A stretch of 64,000 nt of DNA from Closterium sp. NIES-65 (Eukaryota; Streptophyta; Zygnematophyceae; Desmidiales; Closteriaceae): NCBI GenBank assembly GCA_948144175.1, contig CANXME010002507.1:62001-126000 (forward strand), written 5' to 3'. The notes beneath the pieces are model-generated. The model saw only the letters and a list, made by a program, of their open reading frames with translations. It made no database searches and was not told the DNA's origin. How positions within the stretch are numbered: the stretch's first letter is position 1; each line of letters opens with the position of its first letter. Made by a program: the position numbers and the translations under genes. Of this stretch, positions 1-10,571 are shown one piece after another.

Positions 1-21
1 AGGCTGATGCTCCCTATAGAG

Positions 22-264
22 CATGTCATCTGAGAGGGTAATATACTTTTGTCTGCCCAAAAATCAGGTGCAAACGGTTCGATGGTCGTCAATCCAAGCG
101 GGGTTGTCGGTCCGTCTACATTTTGACCAATGAAAACTTCACTGCGTAGAAATCTCACTAACTCTGCGATGTGATCGAAAACTGGGCAGTATTAGTGCGC
201 CAGAAGCGACAATGTTGCACTTTTGGTGTATAGTTTCAGTAACAATGCGGGATCAACTAAAAAA
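22..264 (+). repeat. direct repeat, copy 1 (partner 911-1152)
   Basis: About 240 bp here is repeated in the same orientation at 911-1152 with roughly 90% identity by eye and no large gaps. Both copies run from CATGTCATCT to a GCGGGATxAACTAAAAA end. The 889-bp offset and direct orientation would suit either a tandem duplication or ends of a small non-coding element. No coding capacity is visible between them. Confidence 0.8.
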
Positions 265-396
265 CTTTTTTCAATCCCATATAGAGCGAGCATCAATCCT
301 AGACACTCATTCCATGGTGTTAAGGGTTGATGCCTCCCTCGATGACAACGATAAAGAATATATATATATACACATATATGTATTTCGTCGCAAAGG

Positions 397-439
397 GCAT
401 CAACCCTAAACACTTTCGCCCAATGTTTAGGGTTGATGC
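397..439. repeat. perfect 16-bp inverted repeat with 11-nt loop
   Basis: The arm GCATCAACCCTAAACA at 397-412 is exactly complementary to 424-439, with an 11-nt spacer. The arm contains one plant telomere-like CCCTAAA unit, but it is not a telomere array. Confidence 0.85.
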
Positions 440-910
440 TCCCTAAACGCATCCGCCCGGTGTTGTAGGTTAATGCTCCCTAAACAGTGCTACGATCAAA
501 GATCGATCGCTACCAGGATCACCTCGGGAAGGTTCGCACACAGCTAGGTAGTGTTGGTGGGCTCTTGACCTCAATAGCACAGTGAATGTAAAATTCTTGA
601 GATAAATTAAAACATGCAGATACAACGATATAAATAAGAGTACAGGGGAATATGAATCGACCTAGCTAGCCATGTACTCTAAGGGGTACATTCCCTTATT
701 TAAATTCATTCCCAACCGTGCGGCGCGTACATTTACAAAACTGTTCCCTCCAAAACCCTCCTGCCTGCAGCTGCCCGATGCCGTCTGCTCCGACGGTCCA
801 AATGCACCCAACCGTCTGACGCTTCGAGTCAATTCTGACTCTTCGCATTCGTTCTCGATATTGCATTCTTCCTTAGCTGCGGTCAGGGAGTGCACAGTAA
901 TGTTCTCATG

Positions 911-1152
911 CATGTCATCTAAGAGGGTAATATATTTTTGCCTGCCCAAATATCAGGTGCAAACGGTTCGATGGCCGTCAATCCACGCGGAGTTGTCGGT
1001 CCGTCTGCATTTTGACCAATGAAAACTTTAATGCGTAGAAATCTCACTAACTATGCGTTGTGATCGAAAAGTGGGCAGTAACAGTGCGCCAGGAGCGACA
1101 ATGCTGCGCTTTTGGCGTATAGTTTCAGTAACAATGCGGGATAAACTAAAAA
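911..1152 (+). repeat. direct repeat, copy 2 (partner 22-264)
   Basis: Second copy of the 240-bp direct repeat that begins at position 22. It immediately precedes the foldback at about 1160-1570, so the repeat and the foldback may belong to one compound element. Confidence 0.8.
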
Positions 1153-1159
1153 CCCGAAA

Positions 1160-1570
1160 CATAACAATACTCTTTCCCAAATTCACCCACGTGTCACCAA
1201 TTTCCAAATCGAAACCACACCCTGGGTGGCTCGGCTGCCACACTTTTCTGAAATCTTATAGGCCACTGTTTCGCGCCCAAAATTTCGGAACGCATGCCTG
1301 CATCAGCAGTCAGTGCAATGAGTCAGCGGGCAAGTAAAAACAATAAACCCCACATGGAAGGCATGCAATTCAGAAGGCATCAACCCTAAAATTTTAGGGT
1401 CGAGGCTCCCGAATGGCATGCAGTCCGATTGGGGTTTATATTTTTTGCCCACGGTCAGATTGGTTTCGATTTGGCAGAAGGGGCAAAAGTCTGCTGCGCA
1501 CAGTTGGTCAGAATGTCCGTGGCATGGAAATTGGTGACACATGGGTGAATGTGGGGAAAATTACTGTCTT
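1160..1570. repeat. long imperfect foldback (MITE-like)
   Basis: The centre is an 18-bp perfect palindrome, ACCCTAAAATTTTAGGGT, at 1383-1400. Outward, matched inverted blocks include GCATGC on both sides (about 1361 and 1418), AATAAACCCC at 1342 against GGGGTTTAT at 1431, and CACCCACGTGTCACCAATTT at 1184 against its near complement at 1528-1547. The arms are about 200 bp each and imperfect. There is no coding capacity. It could be a MITE or foldback element, or a decayed inverted duplication. Confidence 0.65.
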
Positions 1571-2171
1571 GTTTCTATAACTTCCCTGTCTGAAGCACGG
1601 AGGGGTGGAAAGTGCCCGCTACTGGCACTGTAGTACTCTTTAAAGTGCAGGGTCGCTAGTTGTGCCCTTGCCAAAGCTACTTACCCAAACCCAAGGCTGC
1701 CTTGGGATTTTGGCTTGTTGGAGGCAGTGGCGCGCTTGGACCATGCATGGGCACGCGCAGTGGCTTCCTCTTGCCCCGCTGTAGATGTTCCTCGCTACAC
1801 GAGCAAAATTAGACCTGTGTGTCAGCTCCAGGGCCTTCTTTTGGTTTTTCGGTACTCTGGTTTTCATAGTAGTCATTATGCGAACTCTGAAATCCAGAGT
1901 GGTTCTTACGCCTTACTCTGAGCTGACAGAGTAACCCTATTACGTGGATTAAAAACCCTGGCATGTCAGAGTAATTTTTTTTTGTACTCTGATCGTAGTG
2001 TAAAATGTTGTGTGAGAAGTATGGAATGGGAGTATTGTTTTTCCAACTGTTTTGCGTTTTGATGTCACTCACACGGTTCAGTCAGTTCAGTCACGAATAT
2101 ATTTTATAATTGAATGTAATATAGGAAATCCGATACTAACTAACTAATAAAGAGGAGGCTCTTGGGCTACA

Positions 2172-4963
2172 CTAGTAGTAGTCATCCTCGCCCTCCGATT
2201 CCGCATCAGACTCGATCTTCGCCTTCCCCCTTGCGCAAACTGGTGCGTTGTGCGCAGGTTTCTTGGCGGTGCGACGCTTCTTCTGATTGCGCCAGATGTC
2301 GACGACTTCATGCCACACGAAGTCGTACTGGAGCATGTGGATACTCATCAGCTCTGTCAGACGAGCGTCGTTGAGTGACGTGCGTATCCAGCTCTTGATG
2401 ACGTTCTGCCTGCTGAACCCACGTTCGCACTCAACAGTGCTGAGCGGTAGCACGGACAACGCCTGCCACATCAGCATCAGGTTGGGGTACGTGCGAGCCC
2501 AGTCGCGCGTCTTCAGCATGTTTTGGAGCCCCTGATAAAAGTCCTCGTCCTCGTGGTGGTTCTTGAGGACGTGGCAGAACGTCTTCAGCTCGAGCTCTGC
2601 CGCCCGCAAGCCGAAACCTGCGCGCAGGGACAAATTTGGGTTTTAAACTGAAATAATTTACTGATAGCAGAGCTTAGCCAAACAACACCAGACATGCGCA
2701 ACTCACAAAGTGTTCTAGATTCTCACCGGGCAGACAGTTGTTGAACAGCACAGAGTTTTGCCGAAGCCACATGAGGCAGCGCCGCTCGCGTGTGTCGAGG
2801 TTGGGGGGCCACGATTCCACCTTGAACAACCTCGTCCCGCCCATGCGACGAAGATCCGCCATCCGCTCGGTGAGATTATGGACGGTCTGCTTGGCGAATG
2901 CCTTGCTCATCTTCTCGCAGTCGCGCATTGTTCCGCCAAACTTGTGGCCAGCGATGGGCTCCTCGCTTAGAACAATCTCCTGGCTCACTGCGCGACCGTT
3001 GGAGTCCACGCCCTCCACTTTCACCTCACGCTTGCCATCCTTGTGGCGCTCCAGGAAAGGCGACAGCTGTGGGCTAAGGACCTCCCCGAACTTCGTCTCG
3101 TAGTCGATGTAGCGATGTTGGATGTACGACACCGTGCGGTCCACCTCCTGCGCCACGATTGTGACGTCCACCTGGGCGGAAGGCGGGAGGGTTTGAGATA
3201 ATACAGCCAAACATAATAAGTTCACATTACAGAGTAAACAAACGTGTAAACCACCATGCAGAAGTGGGAAACAACGCCGAGATAATACTGCATAACAGTA
3301 CCTTTCGCCTGTGGAAAAAGCGGTTCAGATTGTTGAGCTCGGCCAAGATGTCTGCCAGAAAATAAAGGCAAAAGTGAAACTTCAACGTCTGCACGGTGCT
3401 GGCTATCTTGTGCTCGTACTCGATGAAGACGCAGATCGCCGCCCCAAGAACCCAGCACATCCGCAGCACTGCCTCGCCCCGTGCTAGCCAGCGCACGTTG
3501 TGGAGCCCCTGGTGCTCCAGATTGGTCTTGTGGTACACCTGCTGCAACTCCTTGAACCGCTCATACCAGGGAGTTGACTTCCCGACGATCGACCCGAGGG
3601 CCCTGATGGCGTCGTCCACGATGTCGAAGCCTGGATAGGCCTCTGCTGCATTCTTGACAGCTAACGCTCTCTCTGCACGGTAGGGAACAGGGGGTTGCAG
3701 AGTAGGATATGTAAAACACAAAAAGAAAATCACATAGACTCAGAGAGATGTTTTACCGTGTTAAAATACCAAAAACATTTCGGAATAATAACACACCTGT
3801 GCGCGATGCAGTGGCACCCGACGAGATGCGCAATCTGCATGCGAAGGCGCGTCACAAGCCCAGTTTCCGATCCGACCATGACAGAGGCGCCGTCTGTTGG
3901 CATCCCAACAATTTTCTGAAGGTCGATGCTGATGGTCTCCAGATGTTGGAGCAGAACGGCATGCAGCGACGCCGCGTCACATTGAGTGACGGTAAGGAGC
4001 GTCAAGAACTCCGTTACCACCACGCGGTCCTTCAGGAAAGTGACAAACACAATCATGTGTTTGCCACGTGCGCGGTCTGTGCTCTCGTCGCACATGATGC
4101 CAATGTATGGCGACGCGTGCACGTGTCGCATTTGCTCGCGGTGAAGGAAAGTGGTTAAAGCCTTTACCATTTCCGAAAAGCCGTACCTGGCCACTACCAA
4201 CGGTTCGTTGTTAGTGCATATTGAAAAAAAAAATGGAAAATCAAGGAGTACGGAGTTCAACATCAAGTGAGACTCACCGTGTGATGTACACGCCGTAAGA
4301 CTGTCGCGGTATGTCGGCGACGCCCTCCTCAGCAAGAAACTGCACGAGCCTGGGGTACATCTGAATCGGTGTGTCCGTCTTGCACACAAACACGATGCTC
4401 CGCATTAGCCGCGAAATCCGCGCGCCCTCCGGATCGCCCTTCGCAAAGTCATCGATGCGTTTCTGCTCCTCGATGTTCTTCATCAGACCCATTTGCTTCT
4501 TCATGGCATCGTCGTGCTTCACGCTCTCCTCGTGCCAGCAAAAGGACCCAATCTGGAGGTCCCGACCTCCTTTCCCATTGCGGCCATAGCGAGCATCGTC
4601 CTTCCCGTGCTCTTTACAGACAGTGCAGCGAACACAAGGGAAACCGTCAGTCGATTTATCAAGGATTAACCATGGGAACCACGGAAGCCATTCCAACGTG
4701 TAGCTTTTCTGGGCCTTCAAATACAACTTCTCCTTCTTCTCCTCTGCGGTGAGTCGGACTACAAGTGTTGTTTTCTTGGCAGGTGGCGGTGGAGTCGGTG
4801 CAGGCTTAACGGGCTGCAGACCAATCCCGAGCACGGACTGCGTGAAGCACCGCTTCTTCGGCGTCTGTGAGGCGGTCGAGTCTGGAACAGACGCATCCAC
4901 GACATGTGTTGGTGCTGTCTCGGCCGGTTCAGCGATGCTTGGGTGGTGCGATCCATCGCACAC
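2172..4963 (-). CDS. hAT-type transposase (TTF zinc finger, RNase H fold, hAT dimerisation)
   Basis: This is the transposase of the hAT element and should cut and rejoin the element ends in the nucleus. From the N-terminus (high coordinates) it has a Pro/Lys-rich leader. A TTF/BED-like DNA-binding region follows, with CxxC (CTVC) then a downstream GSFCWH (about 4730-4520). The catalytic core carries YIGIMCDESTDRA near 4110-4070 and GMPTDGASVMVG near 3910-3880. Two further blocks lie at 3700-3330 and 3170-2740. The C-terminal dimerisation region has the signature STVECERGFSRQNVIKS near 2440-2390. GT-AG introns are readable at 3301-3172 and 2726-2618; others lie near 4270 and 3735. The open frames continue across these introns, so the gene may be intact. 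The true ATG is unresolved; ATGGCTAACGACG at about 5237 could begin an upstream exon. Confidence 0.8.
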
Positions 4964-5584
4964 CTCGTTCTATCCGTCGTGGTCTTCATCTTCTTGGCGT
5001 GGCGAGCGAACCCACACCTCGACCCCATCGGAATGCTTGTCGTCGTCCGGTCCATCCCGACGATACCAATCGTCGCCTCCCCAGTAGTCACCACCGCCAT
5101 CTTGCTGGTCGCCGGCGTGCTCGTGGGAACGATGTACCCTGCGCAAAAACTCCATACCTGTGATGGGGCGAGAGCTGCATGACGGGCCGGGATCAGGATC
5201 AGGCGCAGCAGAGTCAGCGTGGTCTGCGTCGTTAGCCATCTGTGGCAAGGCTGCAGGAGAAGGGTGGCTTGAGGCGTGGTAGTGATGCTGGGTACCTCAA
5301 GCCTGATCACGGATTGTGGAAATGGATGAAACACGGGTTCACCCCCCGGTGAGCCAGCCGAGCACTAGCAGGGCTTGGCCGCGTCGCCCACGTTTACACC
5401 TTCCGTGCGCTGTATCATTCCTTGATCCTGACTGAAGTTCAGATGTATAACAGTGTGTGCTGGCTGGGAAAACTGCCACTCCAGCCAATCAGCTCGCAAA
5501 ATGCCGCCAACACACGAAGCGAAATCTTGATGAAGTGCTCGGCGACTCGGTTTAACCCCGGTAATTGGGGAAAGGGGGGAGAGA

Positions 5585-5607
5585 GGGGGGGGGGGGGGGG
5601 GGGGGGG
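5585..5607 (+). repeat. 23-nt G homopolymer
   Basis: An uninterrupted run of G inside the hAT element, upstream of its transposase gene. It is likely length-variable and prone to sequencing error. Confidence 0.9.
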
Positions 5608-5896
5608 CTAGGGGGCCTGTATCCTCTGTACAGAGTAAACACCATCCTTAGAAAAAAAAACCCTGGGGCCTCAGAGTGAACTATATCTCAACTCTGATAC
5701 ATCAGAGAAAACACAACTCCCAAAATCATAACCCAGCAGGTACAGAGTCCCTCTAAAAGACAACTCTGATTTTCAGAGAAACAGAGTGATTTACTCGGAT
5801 AACGTGGGCCCTCAGCTCAGCACACACAATATAGATGGGCACAGTTTGAAAACAGGGGTCGGGTCACTGAAAATGTAGATCAATACAACCACCAGA

Positions 5897-5967
5897 GGTC
5901 CCACCGAGAATTGAACTCGGGCATTCAGATTCAGAGTCTGACATCATAACCGCTAGATCATGGGGCC
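5897..5967 (-). tRNA. trnQ-CUG: tRNA-Gln (anticodon CUG)
   Basis: The minus strand folds as a 71-nt cloverleaf. The acceptor stem is GGCCCCA/TGGGACC with one C-A mismatch at pair 3-70. The D arm contains TCTAGCGGTTATGA. The anticodon stem TCAGA/TCTGA is fully paired around loop CTCTGAA, giving anticodon CTG. The T arm is CCGAG/CTCGG with loop TTCAATT. A T-rich stretch lies about 25 nt downstream of the minus-strand 3' end. It sits between the hAT element and the next gene. The single acceptor mismatch leaves slight doubt about function. Confidence 0.85.
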
Positions 5968-6044
5968 ACGGAACGTAATGATTAAATTTTTATTATATAT
6001 AGAAGTACACACATTGCGTCGACTTGCTTTCCCAGTGTGGCGTT

Positions 6045-7889
6045 ATGGCGACCGCGTGTTCAGGCTCATTCTTCAGGCCATTTGTCGCCGATACTCCTTG
6101 TCGGAAAGCCCGAGATCAATGCTATGGCCTTGTGACATTCCAAGACGACCTTCATGGAATCACTTCGCAACGTCATTGCCATGCAGGAGCATTTTCAGTG
6201 GCGAGTCACCGAACCTCACGGGAGCCGCCAACCAGTAACGCAGCCGCGAGTATTGGGCAGCGATTAAATGACATTTCGTATTCCGGCTTCACATCTCGTT
6301 CGAGGCATGGCGTAGCGCTGCAACCTGGGCCCCGCTTTAGGTCAAGGGACGATCGACATGAGGAGGTCGGCAGGAGGCGACTGGTGGGAGCCGCCAGTAG
6401 CAGTGGTGGCACCGGTGTTGGCGGAGATGACGCTGACGTCAGCGATGAGTCGGATGTAAGTGGGGTGATCTGACGTGGCGACAGAATTGGTAGCCTCCGC
6501 AAGTAACCACTTTGGCCTCACAACCGCCCCGTGTCTTCCCAATCCCGCCACTTCCATCCATCCCCGTTGTATTTTCCAACAGCTGAATCGAACTTTCTCT
6601 GCCTCTCACCATCGCCCCGCCATTTCACAACCCCCTCTACCTTCCTTTCCTCCTCCTCCTCCTCCTCTCCCTCCGCCCCCACCCCCCTTTCCCCTCCCCC
6701 CTCCACGTTCCTCTCCCCCCAATCCTCTTCCCCGTGTACCGCGTGTGAACCAGCCTGAGGCCGTGGCTCTCACCATGAGCCGGCTGGAGCGAGAGCTCGA
6801 CGCAGCTGTGCAAGCAGAGGATTACGTCGCTGCCGCTGGGCTCAGGGATAGGCTCAGGTGAAAACAGCGAAGGATAGAGGTTTCATTTGCAGCTGCGTTC
6901 AGATATTACCAACATTGGTCAAGGTGGTGAAGCAGATTGCAGTAGTCAGTCAGGCGACTGGGCTGATTTAGAATACTCGAACAGGTAAAAACAACACCAG
7001 CTCAGGGGCAAGCACAGGTGCATCTGATCAGGTTCCAAATACCCCCTTGCGATCCATCCCCACCCGTCTCCCCATTCCCATTGCGCATTTGCTGTCCTCT
7101 TTTTTTCGGGCACCAGGCGCCTTCAGTCAGACAACGAGGCGGCAGTGATTGCAGCCAACGCTCTCTTCTACCGGGCCTTCGGTGCCGCTGACCTCAGGCT
7201 CATGCGCCGCGTGTGGGCGAGAGGGGAGCATGTGCAGTGCATACACCCTGGAGCAAACACGATCTCTGGATACGATATGGTGAGATGTGGTGTGCTGGGT
7301 TGATGCAACAGTGCACGCTCACGGGGGTTAGAATAGTGGCCATGGTCAATACAGGTGATCCTTTCAGTTCCGATCCGTCGTCACCTCTTTATGTCGTCCC
7401 CATACACATTGCTCCCTCATAGCCTTTCATGTCGCCTTTTTCTAGCTCCCTCTTTTGATTCTCCCTCCACTACCCCTCGGCCTCCACCACAGGTGCTCAA
7501 CAGCTGGGAGCTTATATTTGATGGGATGAACCGCCAGCTCAGCATCACACTGGAGGACGTGGCGTGCCATGTGCGCGGCAGCATGGCAGTGGTGACCTGT
7601 GTTGAGGTTATCAAGTCAGCAGGCTCCGCTGGCAGGTGGGTACACCATGAGGGTCTTGAGCCATTATGTTTTTACTCCCGACACATGGGACAACGCCGTT
7701 AAGCTGGCTCAAGATTATTGCATGCATTTCTCAAGTTACCGTATATAACCTCCCACCCGTTGTTATTCCACCTTTTTGCCTCTCAGAGTGGTGGCAACAA
7801 ACGTGTTCGAAAAGATAGGCAGTCAGTGGCTCATGTGCTGCCACCAGGGGAGTCCAGCCCCACCAACAGGCAGGAAGATGGGGTTTTAA
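6045..7889 (+). CDS. plastid-type UVR-motif and SnoaL-like protein
   Basis: Five exons fit GT-AG rules: 6045-6455, 6754-6857, 7117-7279, 7493-7635 and 7787-7889, totalling 924 nt (307 aa). Residues 1 to about 137 are Ser/Arg/Ala-rich, begin MATACSGSFFRPF and look like a chloroplast transit peptide. Exon 2 encodes a UvrB/UvrC (UVR) motif, ELDAAVQAEDYVAAAGLRD. Exons 3-5 encode a SnoaL/NTF2-like fold with FYRAF, MRRVWARGEHVQCIHPG, SWELIF, HVRGSMAVVTCVEVI and ATNVFE. This domain pairing matches the plant uvrB/uvrC-motif proteins of unknown biochemical role (Arabidopsis At2g03390 type, from memory). I chose the ATG at 6045 because it opens the transit-peptide frame. A strong pyrimidine tract (6600-6740) precedes exon 2. 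It faces the kelch gene tail to tail. Confidence 0.82.
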
Positions 7890-8237
7890 GAGTGCCTCTG
7901 GTGCAACACGCAGTATGCCTGCATCCTGCATTCAGAATTCAACAAGTCAGTGGAAAGGACTGGGTGGGATGCATTCGTGTTATATTTGCCTACTACCGAA
8001 ACGTAAGAGAAAACCCAATTCTTGTCTTGGAGCTTGGACCACAATGTGGGCTTCCAATGCCCCCATTCAACTTTGTATTCCCTGTAATGACACCTCCTTG
8101 ATGTTGATAAGTACAGTTTGAGCAAGGATGGACGGAAACCTGTTGTCAATTCTGATCCACAGATATTGAGGCCTGGATAGGTAACGGTGAAAAGTCAGGA
8201 GCAGCATCCACATGCGGTCGCACGATAGCACTCATTG
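7890..8237. other. convergent 3' spacer
   Basis: This is shared 3'-flank between two tail-to-tail genes. I see no additional coding sequence or RNA gene in it. Confidence 0.6.
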
Positions 8238-9966
8238 TCAACAAACTATAGCTATGGCAACAGAATGCTCCCAGCAATCTCCTGCCTCAGTAAGCAGTGA
8301 AGAGTATGCCCGGGTCCGTTGTATACACTCCCATGCTGCTCCATACCCTGAATTTGCCAGAGAGATGTCAAATTTGTGAATGTGCCTGCAGTAGCTGTTC
8401 CTACTCTGGTCACATCTTCTAACTAGGAACAGATCCCCATTAAGGGCTACACATGCGTATCCCCTGCTCTGGTAGCCATAACATGCTTTGTGCTGGCACG
8501 CCAACCTGTGCTCAGCTCCTCTGATAGGCCGAAGGGAAGGTGGAGAGGAAGGTGAGTTCAACGATAGGTTGGATTGCGAGGGAACGAACAAGTCATGAGG
8601 GGCAGGTGGCTGAACGCTTCCTTGACCCTGCCTCCATAGCTTCCACTCATCTGTGCTAGGGTCATACACCAGCGGGAAATTGAAGCACACCCACCCTCTT
8701 GCATCCCACCCCCCTCCTCCTCCCGCTTGACCTTCTGCTTCCTGACATTCATCAGGTTCAGCTGCTGCGCCACCGATCACACAGAGCCTGTTGTGGAGCA
8801 CAGCTGTCTGGAAACCAGTTCGGGGAACAGGCAAACTAGCAGCTTCTCTCCACTCCAAGTTGATACTGCGTTGAGCCTGTCTGGGATTAAGGTTGGTGCA
8901 TTGACTGCTACGGCTGCTGGATGGTATGATGGTGCTGCTGCTGCTGCTGCTGCTGCTACTAAAAACCGGAATCTCGCAAACGAAAAGCGTGTAGTTGGGG
9001 TCTGTGTCGTCTAACGGGGATGAACAACCCCCAAGAACGTACAGTCGGTTCCCAATAACCTGTGCGTGTGCTCCTTGTCTGGGTGCTGGCAGACTTGATG
9101 CTTGAAGCCAGCAGTTTTGTCTCAAATCGAACACTTCAATCGAGGAAAGCACCTCATACGTGTTGGTAACACCTCCGATGACGAAAATCGCGTCAGAAGA
9201 AGCGCAGCACGCGAATTTGCTGCGTGGAGTTTTGAGTGGCGGAAGCGACCTTGATGTGTTTGTCAGTGGGTTATAAGAGTCAACTGAAGCAGAGAATGTC
9301 AAGTCAATCATCATGGCGGTGTTGTCTATGGTCTGTCCTCCCATAACGTAGATCGTATGACCGACTGAAGTCACTCCGAAATATTGGCGGGACGGGGGAA
9401 GACCGTTGAATGAACATGGTAGTCTCTGCCATGTACGAAGAACGAATTACAACAGGCCAGCACGGAAGGAAAGAAAACCTTCACCTTAATAATGTGAAAC
9501 AAGAACGGCTTGAGAAACAAACACTCGCGACGAGGTCGTGTATGCGACAAGCACGAAAAAATGTTAAAAATAAATATAGGAGCGGACTACCAACCTGGCA
9601 CTTGGTGGTGAGCGAGTCGAACAGCTTGCAGAGCAATCCTCCCTCAATTCGCCAAGTCAAAGTCACCAACCACTCTGTCGCTCTCCCGAGCTGACGTCTG
9701 AGATCCAGAAAGCTATCTGACGACAGCAGCTTCCTCCATTTTCCGCAAACCCCTCGGAGTCGCAGGCATCCAGGGTCTGATTCAGAGGAAACGCGAGCTA
9801 AGCATTGAAGTAAGAGCTCGTCGGGAAGGGATTGTAAGGGAAAGGCTGACCCTTCGCCGGAACTTTGCGCATCCATCTCTACGCGGCATCGAGAATCCAG
9901 AAAGGGAGCCAACGAAGCCGATGCCTTACTACTGTTATAACTTCGATTTACCACGCTCTTCAGCAT
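8238..9966 (-). CDS. F-box/kelch-repeat protein
   Basis: Two exons, 9966-9595 and 9425-8238, give 1,560 nt (519 aa) with a phase-0 intron. The F-box lies at residues about 43-85 and includes FPLQSLPDELLLQCLARV and a conserved W in CGKWRKLL, so the protein should bind SKP1 in an SCF ubiquitin ligase. Downstream are kelch blades with paired glycines: HTIYVMGGQT, DAIFVIGGVTN, NRLYVLGGCS and NRLCVIGGAA, which would form a substrate-binding propeller. A serine run (residues about 275-290) comes from a GCT microsatellite. Closest in layout to plant F-box/kelch proteins such as At1g16250 (from memory). The substrate is unknown. The ATG at 9966 is the first in frame; a second Met about 30 codons later is possible. 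Confidence 0.85.
8932..8957 (+). repeat. (GCT)n microsatellite in kelch gene
   Basis: About nine GCT units encode the polyserine run of the F-box/kelch protein on the minus strand, at the tip of a loop between kelch blades. Confidence 0.9.
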
Positions 9967-10571
9967 TGGCCCTGAAAAAACATCAACATGTCCCTCGCTC
10001 AGCAGCCTTATTCACACAGACAAAAGGACGAGGAGAAACCGTGTGCACCTACTCACCTTCTGTGTGTTGAGTCTGCTAACGGCTAGGTCGCGTGAAATCG
10101 CTCGTTGCTGCTATTCGGACAGGCGGCTTGTGAGAAGGATTTGCTGCTGCTCTTTTTCGTCCTCCATGGTTCAGGCAAACCTCACAAGACCGCATGCTCG
10201 AAGCTTTTTGCAGGAACAAACCTCGATGAAACTGCAACCACAAAGATCATCGAGGGCGCGGGTCTTGCCACCTGTTTATCTGACATTGTTCTACGGCTGC
10301 GATCGATGACCGGACAATGAAACGAATAATATCCGCTATGAAGAGGCTCGATAAGAGTTAGACTGAATTATTCCAGCTTGCAATCTCAACTCATCCTCGC
10401 CAAATGAGGAGCCCTAACCTAAACCATTCCTGGTTCTGCCTGATACGGTACGGGTACGTTGTACCATCTACTCTCTCAAATCCAACACCCCTCCACCACC
10501 AATGCAACCACCAATCACTCCTAAATATTTCTCTACAACAATTCTTGGTTATTTTTCATACAATGTGCCAT
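9967..10571. other. spacer upstream of kelch gene
   Basis: This holds the presumed promoter and 5' UTR of the minus-strand kelch gene and the 3' flank of the aprataxin-like gene. Open frames here are short and resemble nothing I know. I see no clear TATA box. Confidence 0.5.

Larger units (their letters stand above)
1..1829. other. gene-free repeat-rich spacer
   Basis: No open frame here resembles a known protein. The stretch holds two diverged direct repeat copies, a short perfect hairpin and a long foldback, each listed separately. AT-rich microsatellite (TA)n lies near 360-378. A motif resembling TTTAGGGTTGATGCTCCC recurs at 1-20, 325-345, 395-475 and 1377-1412, in both orientations, suggesting several small related non-autonomous elements. 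Confidence 0.6.
1830..5812 (-). mobile_element. hAT-family DNA transposon, about 4.0 kb
   Basis: The element contains a transposase gene on the minus strand (2172-4963) flanked by non-coding ends. Both ends carry clusters of ACTCTG/CAGAGT. On the left they lie at about 1855, 1880, 1893, 1915, 1927, 1965 and 1985; on the right at about 5630, 5675, 5692, 5742, 5763 and 5783. Subterminal motif arrays bound by transposase are typical of hAT elements. Candidate termini are AGGGCC at 1830 and its complement GGCCCT ending at 5812, flanked by CAGCTC at 1823-1828 and at 5813-5818. That is close to an 8-bp target duplication but not perfect, so the exact boundaries are tentative. Confidence 0.65.

Noticed and set aside
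401-432. Interstitial telomere repeat
   Set aside because: Only one CCCTAAA per arm; not a tandem telomeric array.
6475-6861. Separate 128-codon gene at 6475
   Set aside because: That frame has no ATG until 6775; its end is exon 2 of the UVR/SnoaL gene and its start is intron.
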